Below, piece after piece: positions 53,638 through 63,246 of a stretch of 64,000 nucleotides of DNA. The notes under the pieces are model-generated. The model did not search any database, was not told where the DNA came from, and saw nothing but the letters and a program-made list of their open reading frames with translations. Position 1 is the first letter of the stretch, and each line of letters starts with the position of its first letter. Source of the DNA: Arachidicoccus soli (GTDB lineage: Bacteria; Bacteroidota; Bacteroidia; Chitinophagales; Chitinophagaceae); NCBI RefSeq assembly GCF_003600625.1, contig NZ_CP032489.1:124001-188000 (forward strand). Reading direction: 5' to 3'. The position numbers and the translations under genes were made by a program.

Positions 53638-56088
53638 ATGTACACCATTAATAGAATAGCTTCAATTGTAGATGCATCGAGTGTTCTAGCTAATAAAGAA
53701 GCTGCGATTGAATACTTAATTACTGACAGCCGTAAAGTAACTTTTGCGGCTTCGTCTTTATTTTTTACGCTCAAAACTGAGCATAGAAATGCATTAGTTT
53801 TTTTGGATGACTTGTACCAGCAAGGGGTTAGAAATTTTGTAGTTCAAGAAGAAATTGACTTTTCAAAATATAAGGATGCCAATTTCTTAGTCGTAAAAAA
53901 CTCCTTGAAGGCTTTGCAAAAATTGGCACAGTTTCATCGTTTGCAATTCCATTATCCCGTTATGGGTATTACTGGAAGCAATGGCAAAACGATAGTAAAA
54001 GAATGGTTGAATTTCTTGTTGAGTGATTCTTATAAAATTGTGCGTAGCCCCCGCAGTTATAATTCTCAAATCGGTGTACCACTTAGTATTTGGCAGATGA
54101 ATGCCGAAAATGATCTTGGTATTTTTGAGGCCGGTATTTCTGAAAGGAATGAAATGGATGCATTAAGGAAAATTATACAACCTACGATTGGGATTCTTAC
54201 AAATATTGGGGATGCTCATGATAAAGGCTTTGAGAGCAGAAAGCAGAAATTACAGGAGAAACTAAGGTTGTTTCAGCATTCAAAAATTGTTTTTGCCAAT
54301 GCCGATGATGAAAATATTAAAGCCTCTATTGGAGAGGTTTTGAATACAGATATTTTTTCTTTTGGTAAAAATAAAAATGCTACACTTCATATTACAGCCG
54401 TTAAAAAAGAACAAAACAAAACGGTTATTGAGGGTGTCTTTGAGAACAATACCTTACATATTACAATTCCATTCCTTGACGAAGCTTCTGTGCAAAATGC
54501 GCTTATTTGCTGGGCTGTGGCACTTTATTTTAAAGTGAGCGAAAGCGTTATTATGGAAAAGATGGCGCAATTACCTGCAATAGATATGCGTTTACAGGTG
54601 CTTCCCGCAATTAATGGATGTACGGTTATCAACGATAGTTACAGCTTGGATATTGACTCTTTATCTGTTGGGCTGGATCTGCTAAATCAACAGTTATTGT
54701 CAAAGACAGTTATTTTATCTGATGTACACGAGGCAGAAGAAAGAACTTATATACAGATTTTAGATATATTGCACCATAAAAAAATTAGCCGCTTAATTGC
54801 TATCGGCAAGTTCTGGGAGTCATTAAAACCATTTATGGGTAGTAAAATCCCTATTATTGAGACCTACAATAGTACATTTGATTTTGTGCAACAATTTCAT
54901 GCTGGGCAATTTAAAAATGAATCTATTTTGTTAAAGGGTGCACGGTTGTTTCGTTTTGAAGATATCTTAAATCTGTTGGTAGAGAAAGTACATCAAACAA
55001 GATTGGAGATTAACCTTTCTAATATTGTTCACAATTTTAAGACCTATAAAAAGCGTTTACAACCTTCAACTAAAATGATGGCGATGGTAAAAGCCTTTGC
55101 CTATGGAAGTGGAAGTGTAGAGATAGCTAGTATATTACAATATCACAAGATTGACTATCTCGCAGTGGCATATGCTGATGAAGGTGTTGAATTGCGCAAT
55201 GCGGGAATTAATCTTCCAATCATGGTCATGAATATAGATGAATATGGTTTTGAAGCCATGTTGCAGCACAATTTAGAGCCTGAAATTTATTCGTTTAAGA
55301 TTTTGAAAGAGTTTACTGTATTTGTTCAAAAACAAGCTGTAGCGCAGTATCCTGTGCATTTGAAATTAGATACAGGCATGCATCGTTTGGGTTTTGAAGA
55401 GGGGGAAATTGATAGATTGATGGATGAATTGAAGGTGAATAAATCACTTGTGATAAAATCTGTTTTTAGTCATCTTAGTTCTAGTGAGGATGCAGCTGAT
55501 GATAATTTTACCATACTACAAGCAGAAATTTTCCGGCGCTGTTGTGATAAAATCCAAAATGTTGTACACTATAATTTTATAAGACATCTAGCTAATTCCG
55601 CGGGAATTGCGCGGCACCCAGATTTGCAATTTGATATGGTGCGTTTAGGTATCGGACTGTACGGTGTAGATACAACTGATAAAGGATTGGCATTAAAAAA
55701 TGTGGCTACTTTAAAATCTACCATTGCACAAATCAAGCACTTACAACCCAATGAAACTGTTGGCTATAACAGAATGGGTAAGATTTCGCAACCAACGACC
55801 ACGGCCACTATTCGTATTGGTTATGCGGATGGTTACAGTAGAAAGCTAAGTAATGGCGTGGGTTTTGTTTTAATCAACAATCATCAAGCACCTGTAATTG
55901 GGAATGTATGTATGGATATGACAATGGTGGATATTACCCATATTGACAATGTAAATGAAGGAGATGAAGTAGAAGTTTTTGGAGTAGATTTACCTGTGGA
56001 AAATATTGCTAAATGGAGTGATACAAATGTTTACGAGATATTTACTTCAGTGGGGCAAAGAGTAAAAAGGGTGTATGTTGAAGAATAG
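53638..56088 (+). CDS. MurF-alanine racemase fusion
   Basis: An 816-residue bifunctional enzyme. Residues ~1-450 are a MurF-type ligase that adds D-Ala-D-Ala to the UDP-MurNAc tripeptide (P-loop GSNGKTIVKEW, K117; EAGISERNEMD). Residues ~455-816 are a fold-type III alanine racemase (PLP Lys485 in MVKAFAYGSGS; LDTGMHRLGF; NVCMDMTMVDIT). The fusion is common in Bacteroidota and couples supply of D-Ala to its use. Note the ligase loop reads NDSYSLDIDSL rather than the usual NDSYNANP-type motif, so ligase activity in this half may be altered. Confidence 0.92.
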   Translation: MYTINRIASIVDASSVLANKEAAIEYLITDSRKVTFAASSLFFTLKTEHRNALVFLDDLYQQGVRNFVVQEEIDFSKYKDANFLVVKNSLKALQKLAQFHRLQFHYPVMGITGSNGKTIVKEWLNFLLSDSYKIVRSPRSYNSQIGVPLSIWQMNAENDLGIFEAGISERNEMDALRKIIQPTIGILTNIGDAHDKGFESRKQKLQEKLRLFQHSKIVFANADDENIKASIGEVLNTDIFSFGKNKNATLHITAVKKEQNKTVIEGVFENNTLHITIPFLDEASVQNALICWAVALYFKVSESVIMEKMAQLPAIDMRLQVLPAINGCTVINDSYSLDIDSLSVGLDLLNQQLLSKTVILSDVHEAEERTYIQILDILHHKKISRLIAIGKFWESLKPFMGSKIPIIETYNSTFDFVQQFHAGQFKNESILLKGARLFRFEDILNLLVEKVHQTRLEINLSNIVHNFKTYKKRLQPSTKMMAMVKAFAYGSGSVEIASILQYHKIDYLAVAYADEGVELRNAGINLPIMVMNIDEYGFEAMLQHNLEPEIYSFKILKEFTVFVQKQAVAQYPVHLKLDTGMHRLGFEEGEIDRLMDELKVNKSLVIKSVFSHLSSSEDAADDNFTILQAEIFRRCCDKIQNVVHYNFIRHLANSAGIARHPDLQFDMVRLGIGLYGVDTTDKGLALKNVATLKSTIAQIKHLQPNETVGYNRMGKISQPTTTATIRIGYADGYSRKLSNGVGFVLINNHQAPVIGNVCMDMTMVDITHIDNVNEGDEVEVFGVDLPVENIAKWSDTNVYEIFTSVGQRVKRVYVEE

Positions 56089-56341
56089 ACAACTATTGGT
56101 TGGTTGATCTTCGAACTTGAGCCACTTTGTGGATACAGTTTTTTCCCAGTCTTTTGCATTTCAGTTTTATTTTCTTTTATTTTCTTTTTTTCAGTGTTTT
56201 GATTAAATTCAGCGATACGCTAATTTGTACCTTTATACCTGTCTGCTATCAATTATAAAACAAAACCAGCACTAAACAATAATGCTTTTTCTGAAAAGCT
56301 TTATTATTAGAAAGTAAATAACTATGCTGCCTTTTTGTTCA

Positions 56342-58114
56342 TTAATGTACCACCAATTTTATCTCCGGGGCATCAATTAACGTCAACCCGTCTTTAATTA
56401 ATTTGGTCAATGTTTTATCATCTTCAGCACGTTGAGTTAAATGAGTTCGTATTTCATTGGCTAAAATGGATTGCATGTCTTCATGCAAGAGTATTTCTAA
56501 TATTTCCATAGGAGCTAACCAGTCTTCTGGATGATTTAGCTGTAGTAGATTCCAGTATTCAGCTAAACTGGCATAGTTATTTTTTTGTGTTCGAATAACT
56601 CTTATCTGTTGATATATTTTTTGAAGCGCCATAGTCTTTTCATTATATACAATCTTAGGTATATCATTATTCGCGGCTACAATAATTTCATAATTGTCTT
56701 TATCTGCATGACCATTGAAAACAGAAATTATTTTCTCTCCAACTGCCATATCATAGACACCCCAAGATGGGTGGAACAACTCTTCTTTTGTATGTTTATT
56801 TATTACTGAGCAATCTTCAAAACTTATGAGAATTGTTTTATTATTTTTTCTTAAAACAGAAATTACTTTTCCGGAAACTTCTATGCCGCTCTCAAACTCA
56901 ATTATGGTGCTATTTTTAGGGAAAAGACCTATTTGCCTTAATTCTATTTCATCAAAATCTTCTAAGGGCTTTTCATAATGATTTAATTTCCCAACGGGAG
57001 AAGAGAAGCCATCTTTGTGGTCGTCTTTTCCATGACCGGTTAATTGTTTATTGTCAAAACTTAATGCAGATGCTCCGGTTGTTTTAATAAAGGCGATATG
57101 ATTATTTTTAGATTCTATGACCCCCGTAAAGATGCCACTTACTTGTAACCCGGAGCTATAAACTGCCGTAGCTACATTGCGACTATCAATGGCTTTCTGG
57201 ATTCCTTCTATTCCACCGCGACGAAAGGCCATGGTATTGGCAAAGGCTTCTAATACATCGATTAAATTTTGGAAAGTAGGCGTTACAAATAGCTGTGGTT
57301 GTGCTTTTGTAATATCGTATGCTTGATTGGCTGTATCAATATTATACCAAAGTTTTTTAACTTCAGGCTGCATACAACTTACGCTTTCCCCGATAGAGGA
57401 AAGCAATCCTGCGCCATATATTTTTGGATTTTCGAGCGTTCCTATTAACCCGTATTCCACCGACCACCAATGCAGGCGACTCAAAAGCGCCATCTCAGAA
57501 GGCTCGCCTAAATTTTTAAAACAATAATCCAGATGATCTTCTGCTTTTTTTATAGCATTTTCGTTTGATTGGGGCGATTCCTTTAAAACAGATAAATCAC
57601 GAATTGCTTCATAGAGATCATAGTCTTTAGAAGAAAACATTGCCTTTGCTCCTATGGCACCAAAATAACTGAGATAATTATTATAATCCGGATCAGCGAT
57701 AATAGGCGCATGTCCGGCAGATTCGTGAATAATATCTGGCGTGGGTGTATAGGCAATATGATTGAGCTGACGTATGTCTGCAGCGATTACCAATACTTTG
57801 TATTCTTGAAATTCCATGAAAATTGCAGGAGGGATAAAGCCATCCACCGCCACCGCACCCCAACCTATTTCTGATAAATTATCATTCATAGTTTGTAGGT
57901 CTGGGATATGTTCAATACTTAATCCGGCTCTTTCTAAACCTTTAATGTAGGGATAATAGGCAACCTCTCTCAAGTAGCTGTAGTTTTGACGCATAACATA
58001 ACGCCATACGGCGTGGTCGATAGCTGTATATCGTTCATAATGTTGTGGCACAATATATTGCTTTAAATGTTTAGGTAATGCAGCTACTTGCGCGTTATTA
58101 AAATCATTGTACAT
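56342..58114 (-). CDS. Aromatic amino acid hydroxylase, long form
   Basis: A 590-residue protein. The N-terminal ~290 residues are a biopterin-dependent hydroxylase (phenylalanine 4-monooxygenase-like) with the iron ligands H130 and H135 in HESAGHAP and E220 in WWSVEYGL. The second half has no known catalytic motif; it shows several strand-rich segments (VSGIFTGVIESKNNHIAFI) and a helical end. Free-standing bacterial enzymes are about half this length, so the extension is notable. ATG 58114 is preferred to the TTG at 58135. Confidence 0.86.
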   Translation of the reverse strand: MYNDFNNAQVAALPKHLKQYIVPQHYERYTAIDHAVWRYVMRQNYSYLREVAYYPYIKGLERAGLSIEHIPDLQTMNDNLSEIGWGAVAVDGFIPPAIFMEFQEYKVLVIAADIRQLNHIAYTPTPDIIHESAGHAPIIADPDYNNYLSYFGAIGAKAMFSSKDYDLYEAIRDLSVLKESPQSNENAIKKAEDHLDYCFKNLGEPSEMALLSRLHWWSVEYGLIGTLENPKIYGAGLLSSIGESVSCMQPEVKKLWYNIDTANQAYDITKAQPQLFVTPTFQNLIDVLEAFANTMAFRRGGIEGIQKAIDSRNVATAVYSSGLQVSGIFTGVIESKNNHIAFIKTTGASALSFDNKQLTGHGKDDHKDGFSSPVGKLNHYEKPLEDFDEIELRQIGLFPKNSTIIEFESGIEVSGKVISVLRKNNKTILISFEDCSVINKHTKEELFHPSWGVYDMAVGEKIISVFNGHADKDNYEIIVAANNDIPKIVYNEKTMALQKIYQQIRVIRTQKNNYASLAEYWNLLQLNHPEDWLAPMEILEILLHEDMQSILANEIRTHLTQRAEDDKTLTKLIKDGLTLIDAPEIKLVVH

Positions 58115-58301
58115 AAATGGAACTTTATAAATCAATAAGCAAATTAAGGATTATTATTTAATAAAGCTAACAGTTGTGAGTTAAAATAATTTAACCTTCT
58201 TAATCGATATTTGTTGCTTATTAAAATGCAAAATGCGGAAGTGCTTATTCATTTGATTTAATATTTTCATTTATCGAAAAGGGGCTTTGCTTTTGAAGCA
58301 T

Positions 58302-58309
58302 TAACTTTG
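58302..58309 (+). promoter_or_regulatory. Promoter -7 box upstream of the 58.3-kb gene
   Basis: TAACTTTG fits TAnnTTTG and lies 32 bp before the ATG at 58342. The matching upstream TTTG is not at a standard distance. Confidence 0.4.
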
Positions 58310-58341
58310 CGACACAATTCCACCCAAGAACCCTACAAGTT

Positions 58342-59787
58342 ATGACTATTGTACATGATAAATCCTTAGCTACTAAACAGAAAGCCCTTACTATTAATTT
58401 AGATAAAAAAATTTATGGTTCTTTTGCAGAAATTGGTGCAGGACAAGATGTAGCCAGTAATTTTTTTAAAGCAGGGGCAGCATCAGGAACGGTTGCTAAA
58501 ACTATGTCAGCTTATGATAAAGAATTTTCTGATGTGATATATGGCTCACAACCCGATAAAAGATATGTGACAGAAGCAAGACTTTTGTCCATGCTTTATC
58601 ACGAATATGATTTATTGATACAGCGTTTAGGAGCTACCAAAGGAGAGAACACTACTTTCTTCTCCTTCGCAGATACTATTTCTGCTCTTAATTATCAAAA
58701 GTCTAATGATGGACATGGATGGATGGGTATAAGATTTCAGTTAGAGCCTAATGGCCAATATAATGAAGTCGTAATACATGTAAAACTTTTGGATAATCAA
58801 AACTATCTACAACAACAAGCGGTGGGGGTTTTAGGGGTCAATCTGTTGTATGCTTGTTATTATTATTATGCCGATTCAACCGTATTTTTACAATCCTTGA
58901 TGGATGACTTATCCAAAGATCGTATACAAATCGATATGATTCGTTTCGAAGGGCCAGATTTTTTGGGCGTAGATAATCGTTTGATGAGCCTGCATTTAGT
59001 AAAATTTGGGTTCTCTGACGTTGCTGTATTTGGTGCTGATGGCAAGAACTTACCACCTTCTGATGTCTTATACAAAAAACATGTGGTGGCTTTACGTGGC
59101 CGTTTTCGTCCAATTATCAATGTGCATATAGATATGTTGGATAGTGGTGTAAAACAGTTTTTGCAAGAACCCGATGTAAATGCCGCAAATGTATTGGTTG
59201 TTACTGAACTTACTTTGCAAGGATTGAAAGAGCGTAACGCAAAAGAATCTGATGATATAGATGAAAAAGATTTTTTGGACCGGGTTGATATTCTTTGTTC
59301 TTTAGGACAAACGGTCATGATTTCAAACTTCTACGAATACTATAAACTTGCTGCTTATTTGTCGAAATATACGAGATTAAAGATGGGAATGATACTAGGG
59401 TACCCAAATCTAGAGTATATTTTTTCTGAAGTCCATTATCAGGATTTACCGGGAGGAATACTTGAATCCTTCGCAACACTTTTTAGCCGGAATGTCAAAC
59501 TATTTATTTATCCAACACAGAAAGAAGGGGTAATTCAAAATTGCCTACAATTCCATCCACCTGTGCATTTAATCGACTTATATCGGTATTTAGTGGCTAA
59601 TAACAAGATTGAAGACATTACGCATTATAATGAAGATAATCTTCAATTTCATACGGATACTGTTTTAGCATTGATAAAACGTGGAGAAGCCGGTTGGGAA
59701 AAATTTGTTCCAGTTGAAGTGGCGCAAATGATTAAAGAGCGCTGTTTATTTGGTTATCCAGGTAAACTTGTGCCGGCAAATAATTAA
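58342..59787 (+). CDS. Large conserved protein of unknown function
   Basis: A 481-residue soluble protein with no signal or membrane helix. Conserved-looking blocks include KIYGSFAEIGAGQDVASNFF near the start, YVTEARLLSMLYHEYDLLIQ, GHGWMGIRFQLEPNG and a Pro/Gly-rich closing segment (ERCLFGYPGKLVP). I remember such proteins in databases under inconsistent names (including TonB-dependent receptor), which the sequence does not support: there is no signal, plug or barrel. Role unknown. Confidence 0.6.
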   Translation: MTIVHDKSLATKQKALTINLDKKIYGSFAEIGAGQDVASNFFKAGAASGTVAKTMSAYDKEFSDVIYGSQPDKRYVTEARLLSMLYHEYDLLIQRLGATKGENTTFFSFADTISALNYQKSNDGHGWMGIRFQLEPNGQYNEVVIHVKLLDNQNYLQQQAVGVLGVNLLYACYYYYADSTVFLQSLMDDLSKDRIQIDMIRFEGPDFLGVDNRLMSLHLVKFGFSDVAVFGADGKNLPPSDVLYKKHVVALRGRFRPIINVHIDMLDSGVKQFLQEPDVNAANVLVVTELTLQGLKERNAKESDDIDEKDFLDRVDILCSLGQTVMISNFYEYYKLAAYLSKYTRLKMGMILGYPNLEYIFSEVHYQDLPGGILESFATLFSRNVKLFIYPTQKEGVIQNCLQFHPPVHLIDLYRYLVANNKIEDITHYNEDNLQFHTDTVLALIKRGEAGWEKFVPVEVAQMIKERCLFGYPGKLVPANN

Positions 59788-59795
59788 CCGGCACA
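59769..59795. terminator. Hairpin between convergent genes
   Basis: TGTGCCGG (59769-59776) pairs perfectly with CCGGCACA (59788-59795); it overlaps the 58.3-kb gene's stop and faces the fucosidase stop. Confidence 0.55.
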
Positions 59796-59807
59796 TACAA
59801 TGATCTA

Positions 59808-61715
59808 TTATTGTGCTGACAATTCAGCAATGTTTGGCTTATTGCCGTCTGCAGTATGTAATATTTTGAAACAGAAATACCTTGCCTTTACAGGCTTTCC
59901 AATCGATATATTTTGTAAAATAGGATTTGATTGAATATTGCCGAATTCACCTTCAGCCACTTCTTGCCAATGTTGTTTATCATTGCTGATATAAAATTTA
60001 TATTGGTCTATATTTCCTACATTGCTTCCATCCTGCCTAGGTAAATAGGAGAATGAATGAATGGTTCTTTCATTGCCCATATCTATTTTTACTTCCTGTG
60101 GAAAATTTGCCGCTTTGCTTTGCCAAAATGTATTTTCATTGTTGTCAATCAATAAATGGGCATTATCTATATTGAGTACTTGCCAGTTTGCTTTACTCAT
60201 ATTGCTTTTGTTATTTGTAATTTTATCAACCATAATCTTAGGTTGGGAAAATAACGCAAAATCGCTAAGCGCGATACAAACAGGAGATTTGATAATACGA
60301 AGACGTATCCTTTTTGCAGTAACTTTATTAGCAAGCCTAATCAAACGATTACTGCCAATACTACTGGCACCTGCAAGGAAATGCCATTGATTATTCTGCC
60401 AAATATCAATAGCTAATGTATCAATTCGTTGTCCAAGTTTGGTATTTTCTTTCAAACGGATAATATCGAAAGTTCTTGCCTCAGGTAAAGTGATCAGTAG
60501 TTGAGGCGTATGCACCTGATCATCTGTTGCCCAATATGAAAATTGATTATTGTCTAATAAAAATTTTGTACCATAATGTTTTTGATCTTTTCCCCGAACA
60601 TTCGAAGCCGTTATTTTTGCACCTATTGCAAGATTGTTGCTAATTGTCTTATATAGTATATCACCAAATTCTTTTAAGTTGATAGAATCTGTTTTATAAA
60701 TTTTCCCATCAGTATCTGGTGGAATATTCAATAACATAGAAGCGCCGTGACCAACCGATAAAAAATAATGATTCCATAAATCAGTTGCACTGCGTACCTT
60801 ATTGTTTTCGTCTTTATGCCAGAACCATCCTGGTCGAATTGAAAAATCAACTTCGGCCGGCATCCAGTACTTTCCATTTCTCGTACCATTGATAGCTACT
60901 TTACTTAGAATCGTGCCATTAGTAGGTGGTTTCCCTGGAATTCTGGATTCCGGTGTATAGGTTTGCCAGCAAGGATCTCCGGCGAAACCCTTTTCAGTGC
61001 CTACCCAACGCAGGTCTGGACCAATATCGCCAAAAATCAAAGCTTGGGGCTGTAGTTTTTTTTCTAGTGCCCAAATACTCGGCCAGTTATAATAAGTGCT
61101 CCTGTCTATATTTCTCGTTTCGCGCGCCCCTCCGTAATAGCCATCGCCACCATTAGCGCCATCGTGCCAAACTTCAAATACAGAACCGTAATTTGAGAGG
61201 AGCTCAGCAATTTGTGCGCGATACATTTTTACATAAGCTTCTGTGCCATACTTTGGGGAATTTCTATCCCAGGGAGATACATACACGCCAAACTTCAACC
61301 CATATTTTCGGCATGCTTCTTCAACTTCTTTTACCATGTCTCCTTTGCCATTTCGGAAAGGACTTTGCGTAATGTTATGTTCAGTTGTTTTTGTTGGCCA
61401 TAAACAAAAACCATCGTGATGCTTGCATGTAAGAATAATTCCCTTAAATCCACCTTGTTTTATAGAGCGCACAATCTGATCCGCGTCAAAATCTTTGGGA
61501 TTGAATAAGGATGGATCCTCATCACCATACCCCCATTCTTTATTGGTGAAAGTATTGAGACCGAAATGTACAAATGCATAGATATTATTTTCTTGCCAGT
61601 CCAATTGGTTTTGATTGGGCAATGCGCCATAAGGCCTTGGTGGAGGCACTTTCTGAGAAAAAACACTTGTTGTGAATAATAAAAAAAGGGAATTGAGAAA
61701 TATTGCCTTATTCAT
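59808..61715 (-). CDS. GH29 alpha-L-fucosidase with discoidin-like C-terminus
   Basis: A 635-residue secreted enzyme with signal peptide (FLNSLFLLFTTSVFSQ). The GH29 barrel spans about residues 30-350 (HFGLNTFTNKEWG, LTCKHHDGFCLWPT), with the nucleophile Asp in FEVWHDGANGG (D185). After a short sandwich domain, the last ~140 residues look like an F5/8 type C carbohydrate-binding module (NTFWQSKAANFPQEVKIDMG). It should free alpha-linked fucose from glycans. A 491-bp non-coding region lies on its 5' side. Confidence 0.9.
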   Translation of the reverse strand: MNKAIFLNSLFLLFTTSVFSQKVPPPRPYGALPNQNQLDWQENNIYAFVHFGLNTFTNKEWGYGDEDPSLFNPKDFDADQIVRSIKQGGFKGIILTCKHHDGFCLWPTKTTEHNITQSPFRNGKGDMVKEVEEACRKYGLKFGVYVSPWDRNSPKYGTEAYVKMYRAQIAELLSNYGSVFEVWHDGANGGDGYYGGARETRNIDRSTYYNWPSIWALEKKLQPQALIFGDIGPDLRWVGTEKGFAGDPCWQTYTPESRIPGKPPTNGTILSKVAINGTRNGKYWMPAEVDFSIRPGWFWHKDENNKVRSATDLWNHYFLSVGHGASMLLNIPPDTDGKIYKTDSINLKEFGDILYKTISNNLAIGAKITASNVRGKDQKHYGTKFLLDNNQFSYWATDDQVHTPQLLITLPEARTFDIIRLKENTKLGQRIDTLAIDIWQNNQWHFLAGASSIGSNRLIRLANKVTAKRIRLRIIKSPVCIALSDFALFSQPKIMVDKITNNKSNMSKANWQVLNIDNAHLLIDNNENTFWQSKAANFPQEVKIDMGNERTIHSFSYLPRQDGSNVGNIDQYKFYISNDKQHWQEVAEGEFGNIQSNPILQNISIGKPVKARYFCFKILHTADGNKPNIAELSAQ

Positions 61716-61849
61716 TTTACTTTAATTTGGTAACAAGAAAAATAAGGGTTGAAGTTAATGAAAATACTTGGTTTATAAGGAGTCTGAATTGGTGAAAATT
61801 TATATCGATTCGAATCTTTAACCAGTGAATTATCGACTCAGGAAAAGCA

Positions 61850-62150
61850 ATGAGGGGGCTTCGCAACCCATAAGCACAGGCTAATGCCTCACTTAACGGT
61901 TGCAGGTTGATTCCTCAACCCGAAGGTTAAAGCAGTAAAGTACAGGTCCATTATGGAAGTTGCACGGCAGCACACTCCGTAAGCAATATTGGTGTCAGCA
62001 TTTTTTTTGGTCGGATGGTTACTTTGTCTGTTCAATAGGTGAAGCATCGCCTGAAACTATCCGTCTATACATATTATCACAAGGGTAAAAACCTTTGTGC
62101 CTTACATCCCATCCACGCAGGCGATGAATGGGTTTTACGGCAGGTTTTAT
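61850..62150 (+). mobile_element. Remnant of an IS200/IS605-family element
   Basis: In the + frame through 61975-62082 the C-terminal end of a Y1 transposase (TnpA) can be read: TLRKQYWCQHFFWSDGYF followed by VCSIGEASPETIRLY and a TAA near 62086. Upstream the frame is soon stopped, so the catalytic HUH and Tyr regions are lost. Flanking hairpins (GGTTG-CAACC at about 61905-61920; TTGCACGG with CCGTAAGCAA; CCCAT-ATGGG at about 62108-62132) resemble the subterminal structures of such elements. The exact ends cannot be fixed. Confidence 0.55.
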
Positions 62151-62154
62151 AAAA

Positions 62155-62184
62155 AAATCCGACTATTATATGATAGTCGGATTT
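62155..62184. terminator. Terminator 3' of the TetR gene
   Basis: A perfect 12-bp stem AAATCCGACTAT / ATAGTCGGATTT with 6-base loop, A-rich and T-rich ends, 23 bp past the leftward TetR stop. Confidence 0.85.
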
Positions 62185-62206
62185 GATTTTTAAGCAGCAG
62201 TGGAGT

Positions 62207-62797
62207 TTATTTTTTGAGCCCACCTATTAAAATGGAAATCATATTTTCTTCCAATTCATCGGGTGGGATTTGTGTTTTAGATCGATGCCAGGATTCTATA
62301 CCGTTTACTGCGTGTAATAATAACCAAATAGTAGAGGGGACATTTATTTTTTTTATTTCACCAGCTTCCACTCCTTTGGTTATAATTTGATTGAAGCGCT
62401 TACGGTAATTGTGTTTCATTGTTTGATAATTGGAAAGATAGGCGTCATCCAAATGTACCCATTCGCGATCAGCAACAATTACATTATCCGAATTTTCGAC
62501 CATTTGTCTGATTTGAAAACGCAAAACTGTTTCAACTTTTTTCAGATAACTATCTTTAGAAGCTTCTACAGATTCTAAATGTTCATTGTACGTTGCTGCT
62601 GTGTTGAAACAAATATCGTACAACAATTCTGATTTAGAACGGATATGATTATAAAGGCTTGCTGCTTCGATACCAATTTTTTCAGCTAGGTCGCGCATGC
62701 TTGCTGCTTTATATCCACGCTGCCTAAAAAGTTCAGAAGCTGCGTGTAAAATTACTTCTCTCTTTGTGATGTCTTTGTCCGTTTTGATTCTTGCCAT
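62207..62797 (-). CDS. TetR/AcrR-family transcriptional regulator
   Basis: A 196-residue repressor-type protein. The N-terminal HTH is clear (REVILHAASELFRQRGYKAA, SMRDLAEKIGIEAASLYNHI). The helical C-terminal ligand domain resembles the TetR_C group linked to fatty-acid or aromatic degradation. A palindrome (62846-62860) in the divergent intergenic space is a candidate operator, so it may control itself and the rightward 62891 gene and thioesterase. Confidence 0.88.
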   Translation of the reverse strand: MARIKTDKDITKREVILHAASELFRQRGYKAASMRDLAEKIGIEAASLYNHIRSKSELLYDICFNTAATYNEHLESVEASKDSYLKKVETVLRFQIRQMVENSDNVIVADREWVHLDDAYLSNYQTMKHNYRKRFNQIITKGVEAGEIKKINVPSTIWLLLHAVNGIESWHRSKTQIPPDELEENMISILIGGLKK

Positions 62798-62845
62798 AAA
62801 TACAAAATTAAAATAGGTTCCTCAAATATACGAATTTAGACTTAC

Positions 62846-62860
62846 ACAAATTTAATTTGT
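62846..62860. promoter_or_regulatory. Candidate TetR operator
   Basis: ACAAATTTAATTTGT: 7-bp perfect arms around one central base, between the divergent TetR and hypothetical genes. It overlaps the TTTG (62856-62859) of a possible rightward promoter (TTTG, 17 bp, TAACTTTTG at 62877-62885). Confidence 0.45.
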
Positions 62861-62890
62861 AGTTTTATTGTAAAAATAACTTTTGTTGAA

Positions 62891-63211
62891 ATGGATAATC
62901 TTGTAAATGAATTGATGGTAATATTGAATGCACCCATGCTGAAAGAACCTATTTCTGAAGAGGATTTAGTTAAGAAATTAGCCGTAATTGTGGAAAGATG
63001 GATAGAAAAGGATTTTAATCAATTTGTAGAAATACTGTACAGGGTTGATATAAATGAAAAGGTTTTGAAGGATAAGTTGAATAATGCTGCAATTGGTGAA
63101 ACAGGTGAAATAATTGCAAAGCTGCTTTTGGAAAGACAGAAACAAAAATTAGTTTTGCGCAATCAGTTTCATTTTTCGAAAGAAAATATTCCGGAAGATG
63201 AGCGTTGGTAA
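62891..63211 (+). CDS. Small conserved protein of unknown function
   Basis: A 106-residue soluble, mostly helical and charged protein (ISEEDLVKKLAVIVERWIEK, EIIAKLLLERQKQKLVLRNQ). No known domain is seen. It is 35 bp ahead of the thioesterase gene and may share its transcript. The possible promoter would put the transcript start almost at its ATG, which would make it leaderless or mean another promoter is used. Confidence 0.65.
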   Translation: MDNLVNELMVILNAPMLKEPISEEDLVKKLAVIVERWIEKDFNQFVEILYRVDINEKVLKDKLNNAAIGETGEIIAKLLLERQKQKLVLRNQFHFSKENIPEDERW

Positions 63212-63246
63212 TTTTTTACTTTACATTTTCAACAGTATTTTAAACC

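Noticed and set aside
58342-59787. TonB-dependent receptor annotation for this protein
   Set aside because: No signal peptide, plug domain or barrel strands; the name would be misleading.
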